A stretch of 5,077 nucleotides of DNA, from the NCBI GenBank assembly GCA_016283945.1, contig JAEENW010000223.1, positions 1-5,077 of the forward strand. The letters are read 5' to 3'. Each line of letters begins with the position of its first letter. The first letter of the stretch is position 1. Shown here one piece after another: positions 1 through 5,077 of the stretch. The position numbers and the translations under genes are program-made. This DNA comes from Bacillota bacterium (lineage in GTDB: Bacteria > Bacillota > Clostridia > Peptostreptococcales > Anaerovoracaceae). The notes under the pieces were generated by a model. That model did not search any database. It was not told the DNA's origin and worked only from the letters and a program-made list of their open reading frames with translations.

Positions 1-1338
1 CGCGTAGTGATGTTGGTCTGCGAGGGCCTTCTCACTACGACTCTGATCATAGTGATGCTGTTGTTCTTCGACGTCAGGATAGCGCTGGTGCTCACGGCGG
101 GATTTGCGGCGTTCCTTCTCGCAAACAGATTCCTGCAGAAGGCCGCGAGCAGCATGGCCGGCAGAAAGATAGAGGCTGACGAACGGCTGGTCGAGAAGGT
201 CCTCGAGTACCTCCAGGGTATGACAGAGGTTAAAGCCTATCACCTGTCCGGTCAGAAGAGCAGGGAGCTGAACGACGCCATAGCGGCCAACGTCAAGGTC
301 AACACGGACATGGAGCTGACCCTCATACCGCGCATGAGCGCCCAGAACCTCGTCGCCAAGCTCACCGGCGTGTGCATGGTCGCGTTTTCCTGCGCCTACT
401 ACTGCGCCGGGACAATGGATACCCTGACCGCGGTGGTCATGGTCATCTCAGCCTTCATAGTGAACGCGAGCCTTGAGACCGCGGGCAACTATTCGGCGCT
501 GCTCAGAGTCGTCGACATGAGCGTCGACAGAGCGAGCGAGATACTTAAGACACCGCAGATGGACATCACGGGAGAGGAGATAGAGCCCGAGAACCGCGAC
601 ATATGCGCGAACGAGCTCGAGTTCTCCTACGACAAACGCAGGATACTCGACGGCATAACGCTCAGGGTGCCTGAGAGGACTACGACGGCAATAGTCGGTC
701 CCTCTGGAGGAGGCAAGACGACCCTGGTGAACCTTCTGGCCCGCTTCTGGGACGCGGACAGCGGAGAGGTGACGCTCGGCGGCAGAAACGTGAAGGACTA
801 CGACATGGATTCGCTCATGAAGAATTATTCCTTCGTGTTCCAGAACGTGTACCTGTTCCACGACACCATCGCCAACAATATCAGATTCGGCCAGCCCGAA
901 GCGGGCATGGACGAGGTCATAGCCGCGGCGAAGAAGGCCTGCTGCCACGACTTCATAAGCGCTATGCCAGGCGGCTACGACACCGTCATAGGCGAGGGCG
1001 GAGCCAGCCTCTCTGGCGGCGAGAAGCAGCGCATCTCGATAGCCAGGGCCATGATGAAGGACGCTCCGGTGATATTCCTCGACGAAGCGACCGCGAACGT
1101 GGACCCCGAGAACGAGAACGAGCTTATGCGCGCGATACAGGCGCTGACTGCGGAGAAGACCGTGATCATGATAGCGCACCGTCTGAAGACCGTAGAGCAC
1201 GCGGACCAGATCCTGGTGATAGATCACGGAAAGATAGTCCAGCAGGGCACTCACGCGTCGCTGATGCTGGAGGACGGACTGTACAGGAGCTTCATAGGCG
1301 AACGCCGCGAGGCGGCCAGCTGGAAGGTAAGAGCGTAA
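1..1338 (+). CDS. ABC transporter, fused permease/ATP-binding protein of exporter fold (5' partial)
   Basis: The reading frame is open from the first base, so the gene starts upstream; the GTG at 7 is not a convincing start. About 445 residues are present of the roughly 580 usual for a fused half-transporter, so the first membrane helices are missing. Visible hydrophobic segments are at about residues 3-23, 26-40, 121-137 and 142-158 (window numbering), with a cytoplasmic linker between. The nucleotide-binding domain is complete: A-loop Tyr (628-630), Walker A GPSGGGKTT (697-723), Q-loop Gln (841-843), signature LSGGEKQR (1009-1032), Walker B with catalytic Glu in VIFLDEAT (1069-1092) and switch His (1177-1179). 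All ATPase residues look intact. Such proteins act as dimers in the cytoplasmic membrane; the direction cannot be read from sequence, since siderophore importers such as YbtPQ and IrtAB share this fold. Its place directly before an ECF importer favours a role in the same uptake pathway. A second half-transporter is likely just upstream. Confidence 0.95.
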   Translation, partial: RVVMLVCEGLLTTTLIIVMLLFFDVRIALVLTAGFAAFLLANRFLQKAASSMAGRKIEADERLVEKVLEYLQGMTEVKAYHLSGQKSRELNDAIAANVKVNTDMELTLIPRMSAQNLVAKLTGVCMVAFSCAYYCAGTMDTLTAVVMVISAFIVNASLETAGNYSALLRVVDMSVDRASEILKTPQMDITGEEIEPENRDICANELEFSYDKRRILDGITLRVPERTTTAIVGPSGGGKTTLVNLLARFWDADSGEVTLGGRNVKDYDMDSLMKNYSFVFQNVYLFHDTIANNIRFGQPEAGMDEVIAAAKKACCHDFISAMPGGYDTVIGEGGASLSGGEKQRISIARAMMKDAPVIFLDEATANVDPENENELMRAIQALTAEKTVIMIAHRLKTVEHADQILVIDHGKIVQQGTHASLMLEDGLYRSFIGERREAASWKVRA

Positions 1339-1343
1339 GCGCA

Positions 1344-1351
1344 TAAGGAGG
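1344..1351 (+). promoter_or_regulatory. Shine-Dalgarno site for the S-component gene
   Basis: TAAGGAGG lies 8 nt before the ATG at 1360 and fixes that start. It sits in the 21-nt gap after the ABC gene, in which no terminator or promoter is visible, so the two genes are probably cotranscribed. Confidence 0.9.
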
Positions 1352-1359
1352 ATAAGCAC

Positions 1360-1944
1360 ATGAAAACCGACAACAAACTGAAGGGACGCGATCTCATAAA
1401 CGTGGGAATATACGCGGCGATCTATTTCGTGATACTGTTCGCGGTAGCGATGCTCGGGATGATCCCGATATTCCTGCCGCTTTTGTCCGTGCTCGTCCCG
1501 ATACTCGGAGGCGTTCCGTTCATGCTCTTCCTCACCAAGGTGAAAAAGCCGGGAATGATCTTCATCTTCGCAATGATCATGGGGATAATGATGCTTCTGA
1601 CGGGCATGGGCCCGTGGCCGCTTCTGACCTGCGCGGTGGCCGGACTTCTGGCTGAGCGCTGCTTCAGGAGCGGAGAGTACAGGAGCAGCAGGAGTGCCGT
1701 TCTGTCATACGGGCTGTTCAGCATGTGGGTCTTCGGAAACTATCTGCCGCTCTTTACGGACTATGAGGGCTACTTCGCTCAGCGCGCCGATTACGGCCAG
1801 GCCTACATAGACGCTGTCCAGAGGCTGATGCCGCTCTGGATGGCGCCGGTACTCCTGCTTGCCTGCTTCGTATGCGGAATGATAGGAGGGACTATAGGCA
1901 GAAAGCTCCTCGGGAAGCATTTCGAGAAGGCCGGGCTTGCGTGA
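1360..1944 (+). CDS. MptD/Trep_Strep-family putative ECF transporter S component
   Basis: This 194-residue integral membrane protein is the likely substrate-binding (S) subunit of the ECF importer encoded with it. Hydrophobic segments are at about residues 13-34, 37-58, 65-81, 86-99, 112-132 and 158-180, giving about six helices, as in known S components. The N-terminal start KLKGRDLINVGIYAAIY, the proline/glycine-rich turn before helix 2, and the GMGPWP turn (82-87) fit my memory of the Trep_Strep family (TIGR02185/PF09605), often annotated MptD family. Members linked to streptococcal and Lactobacillus sakei haem uptake are known, but the substrate here is not proven. Only one histidine (H187) is present, near the C terminus, while residues 66-83 are rich in methionine. 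The stop codon overlaps the next start (TGATG), so translation is probably coupled. Family call is fairly sure; substrate is open. Confidence 0.85.
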   Translation: MKTDNKLKGRDLINVGIYAAIYFVILFAVAMLGMIPIFLPLLSVLVPILGGVPFMLFLTKVKKPGMIFIFAMIMGIMMLLTGMGPWPLLTCAVAGLLAERCFRSGEYRSSRSAVLSYGLFSMWVFGNYLPLFTDYEGYFAQRADYGQAYIDAVQRLMPLWMAPVLLLACFVCGMIGGTIGRKLLGKHFEKAGLA

Positions 1945-2681
1945 TGGCCTATTCGTCTGAACGCTCGCAGGAAAATCGCAGAGGCTTTCTCGACCCCCGC
2001 ACCAAGCTCGCGCTGGTCCTGCTTCTGGCGCTGTTCGTGATGGGAGGGCTCGGCGGCGAAGCGCTGCGGCCCGCGAAGACAGCGATGTCGTTTCTTCCGT
2101 TCGCGCTGCTGCTGATAGAGCGGCGCTGGAAGAGCTTTGCCCGCGGCGTGATCATGCTGGCAACCGGATACGGACTGCTGTTCATCATGCCGCGCCTTCC
2201 GGGGGTGCTGAATTACTTCGCCCTGTTCTGCGGCGGGATACTGACGCGCTTCGCCGTGACCGTGGTCATGGGAGAGTATCTCATAGCCACGACGACGGTG
2301 AGCGAGTTCATCTCCGCCATGGAGAAGATCAGGATGCCGCAGGCGGTAACGATTCCTATGTCTGTCATGTTCAGGCTGTTTCCGACCATCGCCTCGGAGT
2401 GGAAGTCGATACGCCGCGCCATGAGGATGCGCGGCATACACCTGGGCGGCGCCAGAGCTTCTCAGGTACTGGAATACCAGCTCGTGCCCATGATGAGCTC
2501 CACCGTGCGCATAGGCGAAGAGCTGTCCGCGTCGGCCCTGACCAGAGGGCTCGGAGCTCCGGTGAGGAGAACGAACATCTGCCGCATAGGCTTCCGCGCG
2601 CAGGACTTCATACTGCTGGCAGGCTGCCTCTTCGTCATCCTGCTGTGGATACTTGAATCGATTGGGGTGAAGCTATGGTAG
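1944..2681 (+). CDS. ecfT: Energy-coupling factor transporter transmembrane protein EcfT
   Basis: A 245-residue membrane scaffold that joins the S component to the ATPases. The frame is open further upstream, but ATG 1944 is preferred because it overlaps the preceding stop as TGATG and gives the typical EcfT opening, a short polar leader followed by LDPRTKL (16-22). Hydrophobic segments lie at about 22-37, 45-58, 68-82, 88-115 and 222-240. The cytoplasmic coupling region (about 150-210) carries both diagnostic arginine motifs of EcfT proteins, which contact the ATPases: RMRGI at 161-165 and ALTRG at 198-202. Length is in the normal EcfT range (about 230-270). The Shine-Dalgarno site is weak (AAGG at 1927-1930 or GGG at 1933-1935), consistent with translation by coupling to the S-component gene. 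The dedicated T gene marks this as a group I (self-contained) ECF system, not one sharing a common EcfAAT module. Confidence 0.9.
   Translation: MAYSSERSQENRRGFLDPRTKLALVLLLALFVMGGLGGEALRPAKTAMSFLPFALLLIERRWKSFARGVIMLATGYGLLFIMPRLPGVLNYFALFCGGILTRFAVTVVMGEYLIATTTVSEFISAMEKIRMPQAVTIPMSVMFRLFPTIASEWKSIRRAMRMRGIHLGGARASQVLEYQLVPMMSSTVRIGEELSASALTRGLGAPVRRTNICRIGFRAQDFILLAGCLFVILLWILESIGVKLW
2664..2669 (+). promoter_or_regulatory. Putative Shine-Dalgarno site for the double-ATPase gene
   Basis: GGGGTG is 5 nt before the ATG at 2675, inside the last codons of ecfT. The match is modest, but spacing is good and the start is also supported by the immediate MVELKNVSFRYG beginning of an ABC ATPase domain. 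Confidence 0.55.
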
Positions 2682-4099
2682 AACTGAAGAATGTGAGCTT
2701 CCGCTACGGTTCGGAGGAATCAGGCGCGGAGCTCAGGAACAGCCTAACCGGGGTCGATCTCCGCGTTGAGACCGGAGAGTTCGTTCTTCTTACTGGGCCC
2801 TCCGGCTGCGGAAAGACCACGGTCCTGAGGCTGATCAACGGCCTCATCCCGCACTTCTATCCGGGAAAGGTCGAGGGGAGCGTACTGATCGACGGAAGAT
2901 CTGTCACGGACAGGGAGCTCTACGAGACAGCAATGCTGGTCGGAACGGTATTTCAGAATCCGAGAAGCCAGTTCTACAACGTGGATACCACGGGAGAGCT
3001 CGCCTTCGGATGTGAGAACCGCGGGCTTCCCGAAGAGGAGATCTACTCCAGGATCGACGGGACGGTATCTCGCTTCGGCATCGAAAAGCTGATGGACCGT
3101 AGCATCTTTCAGCTGTCCGACGGCGAGAAGCAGAAGATAGCGTGCGCCTCAGTGGATGTTAGCGGCGCCGATATAATACTTCTTGACGAGCCGTCCGCGA
3201 ATCTCGACTATGAAGCGACCGCGTCGCTTCGCGAGACGATAAAGCTCTGGCAGAAGCAGGGAAAGACCATCATTGCAGCCGAGCACCGTATAGCTTATCT
3301 GTGGGACCTCGTGGACAGGGCGCTGATCATGAGCGAGGGAAGGATAGTGAGGGAGCTCTCCGGGGAAGAAAAGAAAGGTCTCAGCGACTCCGGACTCGCA
3401 GCCATTGGGCTTCGGGGGATCAGGCAGGAGGCTCCGGAAAGCATTGAGCTTCCGACGGTCCTGCCCGGAGACGATGCCATTGTTCTGCGGGACTTCAGCT
3501 TCTCCTACCCGGGATCCGCAGCGCCGCTGTTCGACCTGCCTGAGCTGCGGCTGGCGGCAGGCGAGATCACCGCGGTGACGGGATCGAACGGAGCCGGAAA
3601 GACCAGCTTCCTCAACTGCCTGTGCGGATCGGAGAAGGGCTGCAGGGGCACACTGAAATTCGGAGGAAGGCTCTATTCAGCCAAAGAGCGGCAGAAGCTC
3701 TGCTTTATGGTCATGCAGGACACGGGCAATCAGCTCTTTACCGAGAGTGTACTCTACGAGGTTCTCATATCCCTGCCGAAGGGCACTTCCGACGAGCGCG
3801 GAAGGGCGATGGATATCCTGGCCGGGCTGGACCTTGACGGCTTTGCGGACAGGCATCCGCAGAGCCTGTCCGGAGGTCAGAAGCAGCGCCTCGCCATAGC
3901 CTGCGCGCTGGCTTCGGGGAGGCGAATACTGCTGCTTGACGAGCCCACAAGCGGGCTGGATCACGCGCACATGATGCAGACCGCGTCGCTTCTGGAGCGC
4001 CTCAGGCTCATGGGTACAACGATAGTTGTCGTGACACATGACAGCGAGCTCATCAGGGCTTGCTGCGGCAGGAGGCTGCTGTTCGGCCAGCTCGCGTGA
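2675..4099 (+). CDS. ECF transporter double ATP-binding protein (fused EcfA-EcfA')
   Basis: A 474-residue cytoplasmic protein with two ABC ATPase domains in tandem, so one polypeptide supplies both ATPases that drive the ECF importer. Domain 1 (about 1-230): Walker A GPSGCGKTT (41-49), Q-loop Q94 in VFQNP followed by SQF (98-100), signature LSDGEKQ (147-153), Walker B IILLDEP (167-173) with E172, switch His H204. Domain 2 (about 268-474): Walker A GSNGAGKTS (303-311), Q-loop Q348, then NQLF (352-355), signature LSGGQ (398-402), Walker B LLLDEP (419-424) with E423, switch His H455. The Q-loop followed by (S/N)-Q-F/L-F is typical of CbiO/EcfA ATPases. Only the first signature departs from consensus (LSDGE), a change also frequent in this family. 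A polar linker at about 229-267 joins the halves. The start overlaps the ecfT end by 7 nt. The stop is followed by a terminator, so this is the last gene of the operon. Confidence 0.93.
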   Translation: MVELKNVSFRYGSEESGAELRNSLTGVDLRVETGEFVLLTGPSGCGKTTVLRLINGLIPHFYPGKVEGSVLIDGRSVTDRELYETAMLVGTVFQNPRSQFYNVDTTGELAFGCENRGLPEEEIYSRIDGTVSRFGIEKLMDRSIFQLSDGEKQKIACASVDVSGADIILLDEPSANLDYEATASLRETIKLWQKQGKTIIAAEHRIAYLWDLVDRALIMSEGRIVRELSGEEKKGLSDSGLAAIGLRGIRQEAPESIELPTVLPGDDAIVLRDFSFSYPGSAAPLFDLPELRLAAGEITAVTGSNGAGKTSFLNCLCGSEKGCRGTLKFGGRLYSAKERQKLCFMVMQDTGNQLFTESVLYEVLISLPKGTSDERGRAMDILAGLDLDGFADRHPQSLSGGQKQRLAIACALASGRRILLLDEPTSGLDHAHMMQTASLLERLRLMGTTIVVVTHDSELIRACCGRRLLFGQLA

Positions 4100-4106
4100 A
4101 AACGCT

Positions 4107-4135
4107 TTAACTGAAGGCCCGGCTCACGCTATAAT
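4107..4135 (+). promoter_or_regulatory. Putative sigma-70/sigma-A promoter
   Basis: A perfect -10 box TATAAT (4130-4135) lies exactly 17 nt after TTAACT (4107-4112), a 4 of 6 match to the -35 consensus. Transcription would start near 4142, giving a leader of only about 17 nt before the ATG at 4159. No extended -10 TG is present. The -10 box falls in the loop of the terminator of the preceding operon, so the A/T run could instead be just an unpaired loop; the correct spacing and position before a gene favour a real promoter. Confidence 0.6.
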
Positions 4136-4157
4136 AAGGCGGGAGCCGGGTCCTTTT
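4116..4157 (+). terminator. Intrinsic terminator of the transport operon
   Basis: The arms GGCCCGGCTC (4116-4125) and GAGCCGGGTC (4143-4152) pair over 10 positions, eight of them perfect Watson-Crick in a row (4118-4125 with 4143-4150) plus one G-U and one G-C. CGC (4127-4129) with GCG (4139-4141) may extend the stem after one mismatch, leaving the loop TATAATAAG. The stem is followed by CTTTT (4153-4157). It begins 17 nt after the stop of the double-ATPase gene. The U tract is short (four), and the opposite strand has no U tract, so it should work in the + direction only. Confidence 0.75.
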
Positions 4158-4158
4158 A

Positions 4159-4707
4159 ATGTCCCGGGCTGAGGTCATGGAGCGAGCCAAGCAACTGTTT
4201 CTGAGATATGCGGGGAACCGCTTTTATATGGATCTGGACGGCAGGGGCGGTGAATACGAGATCTTCCGTGTCTCTAAGGAGACCGAGGATCTGTGGGCAG
4301 AGGAGCTCGTCCGGGGTCTGCGGAGCTCGAAAAAGCGCGGCAGGGAGGCTCTCGGCGAGTATTCCGCAGCGGCGCAGCTGTCACGCAGGCTCGGCTCGGC
4401 CGAGGACAGAAGGAACTGTCTTTTTCATCCCCTGAGGGCGCCGGAGCTCGACGACGTTACGCGGCTATTCATGCTCTCCGACAGCTTCAGGATGGCTGAA
4501 AGGGCAGCCGCTGAGGGAAGTCTTTCCGGCGAAGAGGCTGAGGCTTATCTCGCGGAGCTTGACGCGTTTTCAGCCCTTGTAATCGCCCGGGCGGAGAACG
4601 GCAGTCTGAGCAGCTCGGAGGACTACGTGATGCGCGAGTTTTCCGATCCGGAGTACGTTTCGAGATATCTAACGGAGCTCAGGGTGAAGTGGACGCGGCT
4701 TCTCTGA
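4159..4707 (+). CDS. Uncharacterised soluble protein, 182 aa
   Basis: I do not recognise a characterised family. The protein has no signal peptide or membrane segment, is rich in Glu, Arg, Ala and Leu, and looks mainly helical. The N-terminal part (7-54) holds the best motif-like stretch: ERAKQLFLRY, then GNRFYMDLDGRGGEYEIF (19-36) and ETEDLW (41-46), a charged Gly/Asp loop suggestive of a small conserved domain. A basic stretch follows (SSKKRGR, 56-62) and the C-terminal half is a run of acidic and alanine-rich helices. The start is uncertain: ATG 4159 has no good Shine-Dalgarno site (GGAG at 4142-4145 is 13 nt away), while in-frame ATG 4177 has GAGG only 2 nt before it. Codon use matches the neighbours, including GC-rich third positions, supporting a real gene. 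It has its own likely promoter and precedes a histidine phosphatase gene by 52 nt, so the two may be cotranscribed. Confidence 0.8.
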   Translation: MSRAEVMERAKQLFLRYAGNRFYMDLDGRGGEYEIFRVSKETEDLWAEELVRGLRSSKKRGREALGEYSAAAQLSRRLGSAEDRRNCLFHPLRAPELDDVTRLFMLSDSFRMAERAAAEGSLSGEEAEAYLAELDAFSALVIARAENGSLSSSEDYVMREFSDPEYVSRYLTELRVKWTRLL

Positions 4708-4744
4708 AGGCCGCCTCTTCCGCCGATCATCTTCCGCATCTTTC

Positions 4745-4753
4745 AAAAGGAGG
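4745..4753 (+). promoter_or_regulatory. Strong Shine-Dalgarno site for the histidine phosphatase gene
   Basis: AAAAGGAGG ends 6 nt before ATG 4760, near-ideal sequence and spacing, and fixes that start. The 52-nt gap upstream has no recognisable promoter or terminator. Confidence 0.92.
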
Positions 4754-4759
4754 ACCGAC

Positions 4760-5077
4760 ATGGACAGAACTACCGTGATATTCGTGAGGCACGCGCAGTC
4801 GCTTCACCCCTACAGCGACGAGAGGACCAGGCCGCTCACAGAGACCGGCATGGAGGATAGAAGCCTGGTACTCGATACGCTGAGAGGACGGCATATCGAC
4901 GCCTTTCTCAGCAGCCCGTATCTGAGGAGCGTTCAGACCGTGACCCCCGCAGCTGAGAGCTTCGGGCTTGAGGTCAGGACGGACGAGCGCTTCAGGGAGA
5001 GGCTGAACGGTCCTGGAGCCGGCGCGCCCGGAACTCTCGAAAAGCGCTGGGCTGATTTCTCCTTCGCCGAGGAGGGC
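4760..5077 (+). CDS. Histidine phosphatase family protein (phosphoglycerate mutase-like), 3' partial
   Basis: The first 106 codons are present and the frame is open to the window end; related proteins are about 190-200 residues long, so roughly half is missing. The start has a strong Shine-Dalgarno site and the protein begins directly with the family's first strand. The catalytic motif is FVRHAQS (8-14), with R10 and phospho-acceptor H11; RHA replaces the commoner RHG. DERTRPLTETG (20-30) follows, then LSSPYLRSVQT (50-60) with the second phosphate-binding R56, and DERFRER (75-81), where E80 is the expected acid/base. The second catalytic histidine would lie beyond the window. The family acts on phosphorylated sugars, nucleotides, cofactor precursors or proteins by a phosphohistidine intermediate in the cytoplasm; the DxRTRPLT variety is common in Firmicutes and its substrate cannot be assigned here. 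It could be cotranscribed with the preceding unknown gene. Confidence 0.92.
   Translation, partial: MDRTTVIFVRHAQSLHPYSDERTRPLTETGMEDRSLVLDTLRGRHIDAFLSSPYLRSVQTVTPAAESFGLEVRTDERFRERLNGPGAGAPGTLEKRWADFSFAEEG

Noticed and set aside
448..1359. A 303-codon open frame on the minus strand opposite the ABC transporter gene.
   Set aside because: It is rich in His, Arg and Val with no family-like motifs and lies opposite a gene with a complete, conserved ATPase domain; it is a shadow of GC-rich codon use.
1339..1359. Possible riboswitch or promoter between the ABC and S-component genes, as some ECF S genes have a vitamin riboswitch.
   Set aside because: The gap is 21 nt and filled mostly by the ribosome site; no room for a riboswitch and no -10/-35 pair seen. 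A riboswitch could still lie upstream of the window.
1872..1943. Upstream extension of the ecfT frame, beginning inside the S-component gene.
   Set aside because: It would add 24 highly basic residues not typical of EcfT and overlap the previous gene by 73 nt; ATG 1944 with TGATG coupling is the better start.
1803..2441. A 212-codon minus-strand open frame across the S-component/EcfT junction.
   Set aside because: Low-complexity His/Arg/Gln-rich translation with no recognisable domain, opposite two well-supported membrane protein genes.
4094..4105. Small hairpin GCGT-GAAA-ACGC over the stop codon of the double-ATPase gene, with a GNRA-type tetraloop and followed by TTT.
   Set aside because: The stem is only 4 bp, too weak for a terminator by itself, and a much stronger terminator follows at 4116-4157.
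4716..4737. Direct repeat TCTTCCGC (4716-4723 and 4730-4737) in the gap before the phosphatase gene, considered as an operator.
   Set aside because: Eight bases, direct not inverted, with no promoter elements nearby; likely chance in a pyrimidine-rich gap.

Overview
The window is a compact, same-strand stretch of a GC-rich bacterial genome. It reads as an anaerobic, Gram-positive-type (Bacillota-like) organism: strong Shine-Dalgarno sites (TAAGGAGG, AAAAGGAGG), a consensus TATAAT box, stop/start overlaps, and a histidine phosphatase and a Trep_Strep/MptD-type membrane protein of kinds common in gut and oral Firmicutes. Isoleucine is often ATA and arginine often AGG/AGA despite the high GC, which is a lineage hint but does not settle the taxon. 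All genes are on the + strand and no mobile element, CRISPR array, tRNA or rRNA was seen.

Region 1 (1-4099) is one transport operon. It opens inside a fused permease/ATPase of the ABC exporter fold (5' end missing), continues after 21 nt with a small membrane protein that fits the Trep_Strep/MptD family of putative ECF substrate-binding (S) components, then an EcfT-type transmembrane coupling protein (TGATG overlap), then a double-ATPase EcfA-type protein (7-nt overlap). S, T and A-A together make a complete, self-contained energy-coupling-factor (ECF) importer. The linked exporter-fold ABC protein is probably one half of a heterodimer whose partner would lie just upstream. The same order (exporter-fold ABC genes, then S-T-A) is, from memory, that of the end of the streptococcal sia haem operon (siaD-siaE-siaF-siaG-siaH), so uptake of haem, another tetrapyrrole or a metal chelate is the best current guess at substrate. 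This is inference, not shown by the sequence.

Region 2 (4100-4158) is a short, dense regulatory junction: an intrinsic terminator closes the transport operon and a perfect TATAAT -10 box for the next gene lies in the terminator's loop.

Region 3 (4159-5077) holds a 182-residue soluble protein I do not recognise, followed after 52 nt by the first 106 codons of a histidine phosphatase (phosphoglycerate-mutase-like) with a very strong ribosome binding site; the gene runs off the window. These two probably form a separate transcription unit with no obvious link to transport.
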